Notes: generated by a model from the letters alone, not told the origin. Counted from the stretch's first letter, positions 49,795 to 58,550 are shown. The stretch is 64,000 nucleotides of DNA from Tumebacillus avium (GCF_002162355.1 NZ_CP021434.1:4766001-4830000); one strand, 5' to 3'. Translations and numbers: made by a program.

Positions 49795-50180
49795 TAAATC
49801 ACATCCAAAATCGTGAGCAGAGCCAAGAGTCCAATACCTGCTGCCCCGATGATCAGCATGATCCAAAACGGGTAAAACAACGCTTTCGTCCGCTCCCGTT
49901 GCGCAGGAGGAGCAGACCTGTAGGACCTGATAAAGCCAATCGTCATAAGCACTGCAAATGCGATCAGAATCAACGTTATGATCATGCCGTGAAGCTCCTC
50001 AAAGATATGAAGCACGTTGAACAAAAGTAGAATTGCGAAACCGATACATAGAAAAGCGACAGAGAAAATCCCCAATCGATTGCGCTGCTCCACACGAATC
50101 ATTAGGAAGAGCATACCGATTCCAAGCAGGAGCATGATAACAGCCAGTACTTCGTAAGGTATCAACTTAAACGCAGACAA
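49794..50180 (-). CDS. 4-TM membrane protein, array member (group B)
   Basis: 128 residues, four TM helices. The N-terminus MSAFKLIPYEVLAVIMLL and EQRNRLGIFSVAFLCIGF parallel MTVFKVIPHIWQALLMF and EKYNRLTIFSVTFGCYVL of the candidate RHS immunity protein, so the two are distant paralogues. TTG start 50180 behind AGGAGGGG. Its 3' end touches the leader-like repeat. Confidence 0.75.
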   Translation of the reverse strand: MSAFKLIPYEVLAVIMLLLGIGMLFLMIRVEQRNRLGIFSVAFLCIGFAILLLFNVLHIFEELHGMIITLILIAFAVLMTIGFIRSYRSAPPAQRERTKALFYPFWIMLIIGAAGIGLLALLTILDVI

Positions 50181-50244
50181 TCTTGCACCCCTCCTGTTTC
50201 GTTATTCTTCTTACAAGCAGGCGTTACTTGCGGCTTCACAGCCT

Positions 50245-50637
50245 TTATTCCAGAATACCGCTGCGAGCGGCCAAAACGACAAGAACCAAAAACAAAACAG
50301 TCATCCCCGCCAAGTAAAACAGCAAAACAAACGCAACACGCATCCGTTCCCGAATGAGCCTCGGACCCTTGAGATAGGCAATCACAATTCCAATTACGAA
50401 GAAAACAGCATACAGCAGGAGTGTCGAAATCAACAACAGCCCGTAATACGCTTCGAATATGTTGTATTGCTTAAAAACCAAAACGGCAGATAATCCATAA
50501 CTGCCACATACGATCGAGAAATAGACGAAACGACTATATGATTCTGACCAAAAGACTAGCAGGAATAGCGTAATGCTGCCACCCACAAACAACAAGAGCG
50601 CCGGCCATAATAGGAGCAATTCATGGAAGATCATCAT
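50245..50637 (-). CDS. 4-TM membrane protein, array member, closest paralogue of the RHS immunity candidate
   Basis: 130 residues, four TM helices. The C-terminal half (VIAYLKGPRLIRERMRVAFV then LAGMTVLFLVLVVLAAR) is nearly the same as in the protein at 41557-41943, while the first helix region differs. ATG 50637 has AAGGTGG upstream; the longer frame to 50877 crosses a terminator and is rejected. It is transcribed just after the third copy of the repeated terminator. Confidence 0.78.
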   Translation of the reverse strand: MMIFHELLLLWPALLLFVGGSITLFLLVFWSESYSRFVYFSIVCGSYGLSAVLVFKQYNIFEAYYGLLLISTLLLYAVFFVIGIVIAYLKGPRLIRERMRVAFVLLFYLAGMTVLFLVLVVLAARSGILE

Positions 50638-50663
50638 CTCCGTCCACCTTCCGAACTTCTCCA

Positions 50664-50716
50664 ATGTGATTAAAAGCAAAACGGCCTTCCCCGATGAGGG
50701 ACAGGCCGTTCTTTGA
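50664..50716. terminator. Third copy of the repeated terminator
   Basis: ACGGCCT-TCCCCGATGAGGGACAGGCCGT with preceding TGTGATTAAAAGCAAAA, clearly homologous to 48961-49006 (GTGATAAAAGCAA... CCCCGATGTGGGACAGG). It ends the 50726-51103 gene on minus. The Prli42 part is missing. Confidence 0.85.
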
Positions 50717-50725
50717 TCCAAGCTG

Positions 50726-51103
50726 TCACGTCCTATACAACAGCTTGAGCAGCAAGCAGAGCACCAAAAAGCCCCCGATCGCCCAGCCGCAAAGCTGCAG
50801 GAAATCTCGAAACTCCGCTCGTTTTTGTGAGGAGAACCCTCGATACTTGACAACCATTGTAACCAGAAGCGCGACAAATGCCCCCGCCAACAACCATAGC
50901 AAAAGCGTAAACATCAGGTCCTCGAACCCGTCAAAGATGGTTAACAGCATCCCGACCCCGGCTAGAAAAGAAAAGCCAATTATAACCCAAGCTGCCTTGC
51001 GCCCCTCCGGTTTTTGCTGAGGCATAAGAGAAACCATGAAGCCAGCCAAAATGAGCACGATGATTCCTAACACCCAAATGGGCGCTTGTCCTAAAGCCAT
51101 CAT
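50726..51103 (-). CDS. 4-TM membrane protein, array member
   Basis: 125 residues, four TM helices, with a Lys/Arg-rich cytoplasmic loop YRGFSSQKRAEFRDF before the last helix. Layout equals the other array proteins, but sequence identity is low. AAGGAG precedes ATG 51103. Its stop is followed by the third repeated terminator, like the immunity-like genes at the other two copies. Confidence 0.72.
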   Translation of the reverse strand: MMALGQAPIWVLGIIVLILAGFMVSLMPQQKPEGRKAAWVIIGFSFLAGVGMLLTIFDGFEDLMFTLLLWLLAGAFVALLVTMVVKYRGFSSQKRAEFRDFLQLCGWAIGGFLVLCLLLKLLYRT

Positions 51104-51189
51104 TTCCAGAACGTCTCCTTATAGTCCAAAGATGTGCCGAACAAAACGGCTACTGCTCCGCCAACTGACATGCCAGTCCACAGCAGTTA

Positions 51190-51564
51190 TCAGATCAACC
51201 GAAAGAGTTTGCCCACAAAAATAATGACGAGAATTAAACCTGCATATAAAAAAAGAGTCGCAGTTGCTTCCCAAAGCTGCCTCCGCAACCTCTCCCTTTG
51301 ATAACGGGAGGACAATCTGTACTGGACGACATACCCAATCGGCGCCAGAACGCCAAACACACCCAGCGATCCATACAGAACCAATCCTACTTCATCCCTC
51401 GGAAACTCCAGATACATCATCCACATCGTCGCCGACAGTCCAAAACACAAAAGCACCACAGAAAACATCTGCAAATAGTACTTCGACTCACCCGTGATCA
51501 GCTTGTACAGCAAATAGAGGCCAAGGAGGACATTAGACCCAATCATAAAAACAGCTCCCAGCAT
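51190..51564 (-). CDS. 4-TM membrane protein, array member (group A)
   Basis: 124 residues, paralogue of 49270-49650 (see shared motifs there). GGGAGGG ribosome site before ATG 51564. Starts 28 bp after the stop of the 51593 gene, so probably cotranscribed. Confidence 0.78.
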   Translation of the reverse strand: MLGAVFMIGSNVLLGLYLLYKLITGESKYYLQMFSVVLLCFGLSATMWMMYLEFPRDEVGLVLYGSLGVFGVLAPIGYVVQYRLSSRYQRERLRRQLWEATATLFLYAGLILVIIFVGKLFRLI

Positions 51565-51592
51565 CCGTCAGCCCTCCCGTTTCACAGTTTTC

Positions 51593-52069
51593 TTACCCTT
51601 GCTCCTCCTCGTCCGGAGCATTTGCCTGTCGCAGCAAACTCCGTCCATGCATGATGAGTACTGCGGTTATCACAACTAATGTCAGGAGGATATCGATCGC
51701 TCCCCTCAGCGGAACTTCGATTTGAAGAAACTTGACCAGAAAGAAAATCCATGCTGCCGGAATCATCGCAAAAACAAGATAGGCAAGCGATTTAAGCAAG
51801 GTTCTCATGCTTGGTGTAAGCCAACTGACTCCGGCCACAAGAGCTTTATACTTCTTCCACAATATAAAAGATAAGAAGTACAAGGCAACTAAAGTAATCA
51901 GATACACGACAAACGAAAACTTTTCTCCGGCAAATATCGGCGTACCATACCGAGTCAGAATAAACACGAATGCACCAGTAAGTGCAAGAGAAAGAATAAC
52001 GAGGATATAAACAGATATCCGATACTGCTTCGTTTTGTTTTCCTGTTCCTTCATGAACTCATCCATGTC
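51593..52069 (-). CDS. 4-TM membrane protein (158 aa), first gene of the array
   Basis: About 158 residues from ATG 52069: a charged head MDEFMKEQENKTKQY, four hydrophobic helices, and an acidic tail NAPDEEEQG. The frame is open up to 52228 through the leader-like repeat; a GTG at 52075 is also possible. No family recognised. It heads the minus-strand series of small membrane genes, probably sharing a promoter in or near the repeat. Confidence 0.7.
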   Translation of the reverse strand, partial: DMDEFMKEQENKTKQYRISVYILVILSLALTGAFVFILTRYGTPIFAGEKFSFVVYLITLVALYFLSFILWKKYKALVAGVSWLTPSMRTLLKSLAYLVFAMIPAAWIFFLVKFLQIEVPLRGAIDILLTLVVITAVLIMHGRSLLRQANAPDEEEQG

Positions 52070-52124
52070 ACTCACTTTTTCACTCGCTCTCCTTTCCTCC
52101 TCAGCCAATTGCCTCGCTTTTCTG

Positions 52125-52196
52125 CTCCCCCGATCATACCCAAAATCCCCTCCCCCTCCCAGCCACACTATTTTCCAATCTTCACAATCTCCCAAC
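52125..52196. repeat. Leader-like direct repeat, copy 2
   Basis: About 72 bp, partner of 49722-49794; see there. Lies 56 bp upstream of the first array gene. Confidence 0.85.
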
Positions 52197-52289
52197 GCTT
52201 TTTTACAAGACTTTGACCCGCCCTCCAAAACACAAAACTGCTAATCCAGTACGCTAGAGAAGACAAAACATTGGAGGGGATGGACCCAC

Positions 52290-53963
52290 ATGGAAAACAT
52301 GAACCGTCGTAAATTCTTATCCTATCTTGGCACCGGCACCGTTGCGCTGGCTGCGGCTTCTTCCGGCCTTAGCGTGTTGACCGGGCAAAAGGCACAGGCG
52401 GCGACGGCCGACCATCTGTTTGGATTTAAAACGAACAAAGTATCCGGCTACTTCAATCCGATCCAGCACTCCACCGAAGACAAACTGCTCCTCCCGAAAG
52501 GCTTCCAATACAACGTCGTCGCCGCATATGGCGATGTGATCAACGCGGCCGGCGACACATTTGGCTACAACAACGACTACACCGCCTTCTTCCCGCTCAA
52601 CGGACGCAACTCCGACAAAGGCCTGCTCTGGGTCAACCACGAATACACCAACCCGCTCTGGGTCGAAGGCGCGGCCGGCAAAAGCGGCTACAGCGCCGAC
52701 CAGCTCAATAAGCTGCTCTACAACCAAGGCGGCTCGATCATCGAAATCTACCGTGATGGAGACGGCGCTTGGAAAATGGACAAGAACTCCCAATACGCCC
52801 GCCGCATCACCGGCCTCACCCCGTTCCAGCTGACCGGCCCGGCCAAAGGCTCGAAAGCGGTCGGCGGCGCTTCCACCGTCCAAGGCACCTTCGCCAACTG
52901 CTCCGGCGGCATCACGCTTTGGAACACCGTGCTGTCCTGTGAAGAGAACTACGAAAACACCGCCGAAGCGGCCAAGCTCAACTCGACCCACTACGGCTGG
53001 GTGATCGAAGTCGACCTCTTCAATCCGCAATGGGCGGTTCGCAAACACACCGCGCTCGGCCGCTTCCATCACGAGAACTCCGCGATGGGCCTCGCTGCCG
53101 ACGGCCGTGTCGTCGTCTACATGGGTGATGATGAAAAAGACGCCTGCGTCTACAAGTTCATCTCCAAAGGCAAATTCGACGCCGCCAAAGAAAAGGCCAA
53201 CTCCCTCCTGCTCGAAGACGGCACCCTCTACGCCGCCAACTTCAAAAAAGGCACCTGGGTCGCCCTGACCATCGACGCGGTGAAAAAAGCGGTCAACACA
53301 CCGGGCTTCAAAGCGCCATCCCTGATCGGCAAAACGGCCGACCGGCTCAAAGCCCAGTTCCAAAGCCAAGCGGACGTCGTCGTCTATGCCAGCGAAGCAG
53401 CCCTGATCCTCGGCGCGACCCCGACCGACCGCCCCGAGGATGTGGAGATCTCGCCGTTTGACAACACGATTTTCATCGCGCACACCAACAACGACAACCA
53501 CGGCAACATCCACGGGCACATCACCCGCTTTTTCGAAAAAGACAACGACCTGGGAGCACTGGAATTTGACTTCGAGATCTTTGCGGCAGGCGGACGCCAA
53601 TCCGGCTTCTCCGCGCCGGACAACCTGACCTTCGACAGCAACGGCAACCTCTGGACGGTGACCGACATCTCCGGCTCCTCGATCAACAAAGGCGTGCACG
53701 CCCACTTCGGCAACAACGGGCTATATGTCATCCCAACCACTGGCAAAAACGCAGGCGAAGCGCTGCAGTTCGCCTCCGCGCCGACCGACGCCGAGCTGAC
53801 CGGCCCGTCCTTTACGCCGGACGAGACTACCTTGTTCCTTTCCGTCCAGCATCCGGGCGAGCAGACCAAAGAGATCAACAAACCGACCTCCCTGTGGCCG
53901 CACCGCCCAGGCGATTCCCAACCGCGCCCGGCTGTCGTCGCGATCACCGGGTTCAAACTGTAG
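52290..53963 (+). CDS. Tat-exported PhoX/DUF839 family protein (phosphatase-like)
   Basis: 557 residues. Twin-arginine signal NRRKFLSYLG with a hydrophobic stretch and cleavage near KAQAA (about residue 38). The mature part has PhoX/DUF839 features: GLLWVNHEYTNP near 115, NCSGGITLWNTVLSCEENYE near 205, RFHHENSAMGLAADGRVVVYMGDDE near 260, and DNLTFDSNGNLW near 450. PhoX enzymes are Ca2+/Fe-dependent alkaline phosphatases. A tatA gene follows after 12 bp, echoing the phoD-tatA arrangement of Bacillus. GGAGGGG ribosome site. No Pho box was recognised upstream. Confidence 0.92.
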   Translation: MENMNRRKFLSYLGTGTVALAAASSGLSVLTGQKAQAATADHLFGFKTNKVSGYFNPIQHSTEDKLLLPKGFQYNVVAAYGDVINAAGDTFGYNNDYTAFFPLNGRNSDKGLLWVNHEYTNPLWVEGAAGKSGYSADQLNKLLYNQGGSIIEIYRDGDGAWKMDKNSQYARRITGLTPFQLTGPAKGSKAVGGASTVQGTFANCSGGITLWNTVLSCEENYENTAEAAKLNSTHYGWVIEVDLFNPQWAVRKHTALGRFHHENSAMGLAADGRVVVYMGDDEKDACVYKFISKGKFDAAKEKANSLLLEDGTLYAANFKKGTWVALTIDAVKKAVNTPGFKAPSLIGKTADRLKAQFQSQADVVVYASEAALILGATPTDRPEDVEISPFDNTIFIAHTNNDNHGNIHGHITRFFEKDNDLGALEFDFEIFAAGGRQSGFSAPDNLTFDSNGNLWTVTDISGSSINKGVHAHFGNNGLYVIPTTGKNAGEALQFASAPTDAELTGPSFTPDETTLFLSVQHPGEQTKEINKPTSLWPHRPGDSQPRPAVVAITGFKL

Positions 53964-53975
53964 GAGGCGACCACT

Positions 53976-54137
53976 ATGCTCACCAACATCGGTATCCCCG
54001 GCCTGATCTTGATCCTCATCCTCGCCCTGATTGTCTTTGGCCCGTCCAAGCTCCCCGAGCTCGGCCGTGCCGTCGGCAAAACGCTCTCCGAATTCAAAAC
54101 GGCCACCCGCAGTCTCGTCGGCGGCGAAAAAGACTAA
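53976..54137 (+). CDS. tatA: Twin-arginine translocase subunit TatA (53 aa)
   Basis: 53 codons: [37 protein letters not shown] has the TM helix, the FGP hinge and the amphipathic helix of TatA, then a short charged tail. TAGGAGG ribosome site overlaps the phoX stop codon. Probably dedicated to, or coregulated with, export of the PhoX-like protein. No tatC is nearby. Confidence 0.95.
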   Translation: MLTNIGIPGLILILILALIVFGPSKLPELGRAVGKTLSEFKTATRSLVGGEKD

Positions 54138-54149
54138 CACAAAAACACA

Positions 54150-54179
54150 AAAAGACCCTGTCTTCCGACAGGGTCTTTC
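54150..54179. terminator. Bidirectional terminator
   Basis: AAAAAGACCCTGTC/GACAGGGTCTTT with TTCC loop, between tatA and a convergent small gene. The same AGACCCTGTC stem recurs at 55917-55944. Confidence 0.92.
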
Positions 54180-54335
54180 TTATTTGTACAAAGCGCCAAT
54201 CGACAGCCCGATCAATACGCCAAATCCCACGACGTCGACGACGCCCGTTCCGTATGTTTTCAAGATGACCAGCAGAACAGCAATCGCCGGGACAGCGAGG
54301 ATCAGACTGAGACCGGCTTTTTCTTTGAACTTCAC
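54180..54335 (-). CDS. Small two-TM membrane protein (51 aa)
   Basis: 51 codons: MKFKEKAGLSLILAVPAIAV opens helix 1, then KTYGTGVV and helix 2 ending IGALYK. GTG 54335 with GGAGGGG nine bases upstream. Located 32 bp after the HD-GYP gene on the same strand. No family recognised. Confidence 0.65.
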   Translation of the reverse strand: MKFKEKAGLSLILAVPAIAVLLVILKTYGTGVVDVVGFGVLIGLSIGALYK

Positions 54336-54367
54336 TGCTGTCCACCCCTCCGCTTTTGGCGTTCTTT

Positions 54368-55867
54368 TTATAGGGTGTCCAACGTCTTGCGAATCTGCTC
54401 CACAAAAATCCGCACAAACTGCGGGTCCCACTGCGTCCCGCTGCCTTCCTCCAAAATCGACAGCGCCTTCGCGACCGGCATGCCTTGGCGGTAAGGACGG
54501 TCGGACGTCATCGCATCAAATGCGTCGGCCACCGCCATGATCCGGCCAAACAGCGGAATCTCAAGGCCAGCCAATCCGTCCGGATAGCCTCGCCCGTCAT
54601 ACCGCTCATGGTGCGAGCGCACGCCCGGCAGCAGCGGCGCCATCGCTTCGGGCGGCTGAATCTGCTTGAGGATCGCTTCCCCCAGCACCGGGTGCTGTTT
54701 GATCTGGTCGAATTCCTCATCGGTCAGCTTGCCTTCTTTCAACAGCACATCATCCCTGATGCCGATCTTCCCGATATCATGCAGGAGCGCCGACTTGTTC
54801 AGCAGATCCACTTGCTCCACCGGCAAGCCCGCCCCGCGCCCGATCTGCACCGAATACTGCGCCACTCGCATCGAATGCCCCGCCGTATACGGGTCGCGCG
54901 CATCGAGCGCCGCCGCCAGCGTCGTGAAGTAGCTTTCGATCAGCTGATTGTTCGTCTCCTCCCGCCGCCTGAGCCCTTCCACCATGTGGTTAAACCCGGC
55001 CACCAGCCCGGAGAATTCATCCGAGTTGTTGTCGGCCGCCCGCACATCCAGCCGGCCGCCCTGCACCTGCTGCATCAAACCCTGCAGTTCCCGCATCGGC
55101 GTCACCACCGCGCGCGACAACAGCCAGGCGCTCCCTGCCGCGAAGATCACGCCAACCAGCAAAATCCCGCCCGCCCAGCGCGAATACTCATTCACCGCCG
55201 ACAGCGCAGCATTTCCCAGCCGCACTTCTGTCGCCAGCGAGAACAGCACCAAGGGCACCGTCCCGACCAGCAGGCCGCTCCATAGCGCCTTTTTCCGGAA
55301 CGACAGCAAGACTTCCCCTGCCAGAGTCAGATCCATCGCATGCCGCTCCCGTGCCGCCTCCTGCATCTGGCGCAGCAGCGGACGAATCGCTTCGGTGGTC
55401 AAATAAAACTCAAAGATCGCATGCATCCCTGCCACCAGCAAGGCCCCGACCACCGCCAAGCCCACATACGCGAGCGGCAGTGCCAGCCAGCCCTGCAAGA
55501 TCGCCGCCAGCGAGATCACCAGCCCCGGAATCATAAAGCCCAACAAATGCGGCCCCATCGTCCGCCTTACTGCCAGCGCCGGAAGACGGTGCACCTGTCG
55601 ATACGCCGTCCGCAGCTGTTCACGGGAAGGAGTCTCTTCCCGATAATAGTCCGCGATCGGCTGCAAATGCCGCCGCGCCGCCAGAAACTCCACCAGCACC
55701 ATGATCGATACCGAGACCAACAGCGTCACGGCGATCATCCTCATATCACGATCTGACAAACGCAACGTCGAAAAAATAAAAACGCCGCCCACTCCAAATA
55801 CGGCCACAGTCGAACCAAGCACGTAGTTGCGAATGGCGGTGCGCAAAAAAGTCCGGTAGGTATGCAT
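54368..55867 (-). CDS. Membrane HD-GYP phosphodiesterase with HAMP domain
   Basis: 499 residues. Four or more TM helices in the first 260 residues, then a HAMP-like linker (VVTPMRELQGLMQQVQGGRLDV) near 250-300. The HD-GYP domain begins near 315 (TAGHSMRVAQYSVQIGRGAGL) with LLHDIGKIGI near 355 and HHERYDGRGYPDGL near 410, all metal and GYP residues intact. Predicted c-di-GMP hydrolase responding to an envelope signal. ATG 55867. Confidence 0.92.
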   Translation of the reverse strand: MHTYRTFLRTAIRNYVLGSTVAVFGVGGVFIFSTLRLSDRDMRMIAVTLLVSVSIMVLVEFLAARRHLQPIADYYREETPSREQLRTAYRQVHRLPALAVRRTMGPHLLGFMIPGLVISLAAILQGWLALPLAYVGLAVVGALLVAGMHAIFEFYLTTEAIRPLLRQMQEAARERHAMDLTLAGEVLLSFRKKALWSGLLVGTVPLVLFSLATEVRLGNAALSAVNEYSRWAGGILLVGVIFAAGSAWLLSRAVVTPMRELQGLMQQVQGGRLDVRAADNNSDEFSGLVAGFNHMVEGLRRREETNNQLIESYFTTLAAALDARDPYTAGHSMRVAQYSVQIGRGAGLPVEQVDLLNKSALLHDIGKIGIRDDVLLKEGKLTDEEFDQIKQHPVLGEAILKQIQPPEAMAPLLPGVRSHHERYDGRGYPDGLAGLEIPLFGRIMAVADAFDAMTSDRPYRQGMPVAKALSILEEGSGTQWDPQFVRIFVEQIRKTLDTL

Positions 55868-55916
55868 CGCGAAGCCTGCCTTTTATCAGTTTCTCCCCTT
55901 CTTCTTCGACAAAAAA

Positions 55917-55944
55917 GACCCTGTCACCTTCCGACAGGGTCTTG
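55917..55944 (-). terminator. Terminator of the sulfite-oxidase-like gene
   Basis: Perfect 10-bp stem AGACCCTGTC/GACAGGGTCT; T-run on the minus strand (TTTTTT), 11 bp after the stop at 55956. Confidence 0.9.
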
Positions 55945-55955
55945 CGATGCAGGAA

Positions 55956-56639
55956 CTACTCCGGCTTGCCTTCCTGCGCCTTCTTCTTCTCATGCAGCCG
56001 AATCCGGCGCGCGACCTGCTCATAATACTCATCCGTATTTTTCACGCCGTCTTCCCACTCCGGGTCATCCCGGTAGCGCTGTTCCAGCCACGGATCGGCA
56101 TAGAGGTGGTACCCGCGCTCTTCCCAGAAGCCCGGCACATCGTCGGCCACAAATTCGATCCCGCGCACCCACTTCGCGCTTTTCCAGAAATACAGATGCG
56201 GCACGACCAGGCGCAGCGGCCAGCCATGGTTGGGCGTCAGCGGCTCGCCGTCATGAGAATGGGCAAACAGCACATCGTCCATCAACAGGTCGGTCAGCGG
56301 CAGGTTGGTCGTCCAGTCTTCCTCAGCATGAATCACCACAAACTTCGCTTCCGGCTTGACCTTCGCCACGTTCATCACATCGCGAAACGACACGCCATCC
56401 CACGTGTTGTCCAAACGCGACCATGTCGTCACGCAGTGGATATCCGATTTCGAACGGTACCCTGGGAGCGCGTTAAACTCGTCCCACGTCAGCACCTTCT
56501 CCTCTTCCACAAGACCAAAAATGCGAAAATCCCACGTATCCAAATCAATCCGCGGCACCGTCCCCGCATGCAGCACCGGCCATTTTTCGGTCAGCGTCTG
56601 CCCCGGCGGCACCCGGTCCTTAGCGTCTTTTGCATTCAT
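55956..56639 (-). CDS. Sulfite-oxidase-like molybdopterin oxidoreductase
   Basis: 227 residues. Oxidored_molyb domain with DIHCVTTWSRLDNTWDGVSF near residue 67; the Cys there is the molybdenum ligand. HSHDGEPLTPNHGWPLRLVVPHLYFWKSAKWVRGIEF near 130-165 is typical. YuiH-type cytoplasmic variant: no Tat signal and no heme domain. ATG 56639 follows AGGAG by 10 bases. Substrate unknown. Confidence 0.92.
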   Translation of the reverse strand: MNAKDAKDRVPPGQTLTEKWPVLHAGTVPRIDLDTWDFRIFGLVEEEKVLTWDEFNALPGYRSKSDIHCVTTWSRLDNTWDGVSFRDVMNVAKVKPEAKFVVIHAEEDWTTNLPLTDLLMDDVLFAHSHDGEPLTPNHGWPLRLVVPHLYFWKSAKWVRGIEFVADDVPGFWEERGYHLYADPWLEQRYRDDPEWEDGVKNTDEYYEQVARRIRLHEKKKAQEGKPE

Positions 56640-56687
56640 CCGTATCACACTCCTTACCTCTCTTGCCTAGTCTTTCCTTTCAGCCTA

Positions 56688-58493
56688 TCACAATTCACTG
56701 TCGCCCTCAAACTGCTGGCGGTACAAGCTCGCATACAGCCCGCCCTGCGCCAACAGCTCCTCATGCCGTCCCGCTTCCACGAGACGCCCGTCTTCCAGCA
56801 CCAAAATCTTATCGGCTGCCAAAATCGTCGACAAGCGGTGCGCGATCACCAGCGAGGTGCGTGACTTTTGGCTCATCAGCTCTTCTAATGCCTGCTGAAT
56901 CTCATGCTCCGAATGCGAATCGAGCGCCGACGTCGCTTCATCGAGGATCAAAATCTTCGGCGCCTTCAATATTACCCGGGCAATTGCCATCCGCTGCTTC
57001 TCCCCGCCGGACAACTTATGCCCCCGCTCGCCGACAATCGTGTCATATCCCTCGGGCAGCGACTGGATCAGCTCATGGATATAAGCCGCCTTCGCCGCCG
57101 CGATCACTTCCTCATCGCTCGCATCCGGCCGCCCATAGCGCAGGTTGTCCCGTATCGACGCATGGAACAAAAACGTCTCCTGCGTCACCATCCCGATCTG
57201 CTCTCCGATTGACTTCAGCTCCAGATCGCGCAGATCATGCCCGTCGAGCAGCACGCGCCCTTCCGTCGGGTCGTACAAACGCGGAATCAGGCTCGACACC
57301 GTCGTCTTCCCCGATCCGCTTGGCCCGACCAGCGCCACCACCTGTCCTGGCTCGATGACAAACGACAGGTCACGCAACACCTCGCGCTCCGTCTGATAGC
57401 GGAACGTCACGTCTTGAAACTCCACCCGTCCCTGCACATTCTGCAGCTGCAAAGCGCCCGGCTTCTCCTTGATCTCAATGGGCAGATCCAAATACTCAAA
57501 CAAACGCTCAAACAGCGCCACCGAGCCCAAGATGTTGACCTGAATGTTCGCCAGCGACGCCACCGGCCCGTACAACCGGTTCAAAAACGCCGTAAACGCG
57601 ATCACCGTGCCGATCGTGATGTCCTGATCGATCACCAGATGCCCGCCGTACCAATAAATGATCGCCGGGCCCGCCGTCGAGATGATCGAGACAAACATAA
57701 AGAACCAGCGTCCGATCATGCTTTGTCTGATCTGCAGCTTCATCAGCTCGCGATTGATCCCTTCGAACTTGCGCAGCTCGTCCTCCTGCCGCACAAACGC
57801 TTTGACCAAAAGTGCCCCCGACACCGACAACGTTTCCTGCATCAGCGAAGACAGGTCACTGATCCGCTTCTGTGTCTGTTTTTTCGCATCATAATTCAGC
57901 TTGCCCACCCGCCGCGTCGGCAAAATGAACAAAGGCAGCAGCAAAATCGACACCAGCGCCAGTCGCCAATCGAGCAGAAACATCGTGAACAGCGTGGTCA
58001 CCGAGATCAGCAGATTGTTCAGCGACTGCGCGATCGTGTCGGTCACGACCTGCTGCAGCCCGTTGACATCGTTGTTCACCCGCGACATGATATCGCCCGT
58101 CTTGGTCGAAGTGAAAAAGCGAATCGACATCTGATGCAGATGGCGATACATCTGATTGCGAATGTCAAACATCACGCCCTGGCCGATCCGCGAGTTCAGA
58201 AAGGTCTGCATCACGCCGATCAAACCTTGCAGGATCGCCGCCAGCACCATCCCAATCGCCAGCATGTTCAACAGCGACAGATTGCCGTCCGGAATCGCCG
58301 TGTCGACGATCCATTTAATGAACAAAGGCTGCAACAGCGCCAGCCCCGCCGCCGCCAAAATGCACAACACAACGCCGGCGAGCAGTCTCCAGTATGGCAG
58401 GAAATACCGATAGATCCGCACCAGCGACTCTTTTTTCAGTTCCGGTTTCTTTCCGTTTTGTCCCCAATCGTAGTTCGAATAAAAACGTCCCAT
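56688..58493 (-). CDS. MsbA-like ABC exporter (half transporter)
   Basis: 601 residues: six TM helices, then NBD with Walker A GPSGSGKTT near 391, LSGGEKQR near 496 and ILILDEATSALD near 515. All consensus residues are intact, so it should work as a homodimer, unlike the BmrCD-like pair. Exports lipids or drugs. GGAGGT ribosome site. It is divergent from fabH, and the putative FapR operator lies between them, linking it to lipid metabolism by inference. Confidence 0.92.
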   Translation of the reverse strand: MGRFYSNYDWGQNGKKPELKKESLVRIYRYFLPYWRLLAGVVLCILAAAGLALLQPLFIKWIVDTAIPDGNLSLLNMLAIGMVLAAILQGLIGVMQTFLNSRIGQGVMFDIRNQMYRHLHQMSIRFFTSTKTGDIMSRVNNDVNGLQQVVTDTIAQSLNNLLISVTTLFTMFLLDWRLALVSILLLPLFILPTRRVGKLNYDAKKQTQKRISDLSSLMQETLSVSGALLVKAFVRQEDELRKFEGINRELMKLQIRQSMIGRWFFMFVSIISTAGPAIIYWYGGHLVIDQDITIGTVIAFTAFLNRLYGPVASLANIQVNILGSVALFERLFEYLDLPIEIKEKPGALQLQNVQGRVEFQDVTFRYQTEREVLRDLSFVIEPGQVVALVGPSGSGKTTVSSLIPRLYDPTEGRVLLDGHDLRDLELKSIGEQIGMVTQETFLFHASIRDNLRYGRPDASDEEVIAAAKAAYIHELIQSLPEGYDTIVGERGHKLSGGEKQRMAIARVILKAPKILILDEATSALDSHSEHEIQQALEELMSQKSRTSLVIAHRLSTILAADKILVLEDGRLVEAGRHEELLAQGGLYASLYRQQFEGDSEL

Positions 58494-58533
58494 GATCTGT
58501 ACCTCCAGTACTCACCATATTATAACAAAAGAC

Positions 58534-58550
58534 TTAGTACTAGGTGCTAA
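58534..58550. promoter_or_regulatory. Putative FapR operator
   Basis: TTAGTACTAGGTGCTAA; its reverse complement TTAGCACCTAGTACTAA matches the known FapR site type (TTAGTACCTAG-N-TTAA) at nearly all positions and is a near-palindrome. It lies between two TATAAT-like elements (58518-58523 reading left, 58561-58566 reading right) and so could control both fabH and the ABC exporter in response to malonyl-CoA. Confidence 0.7.
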
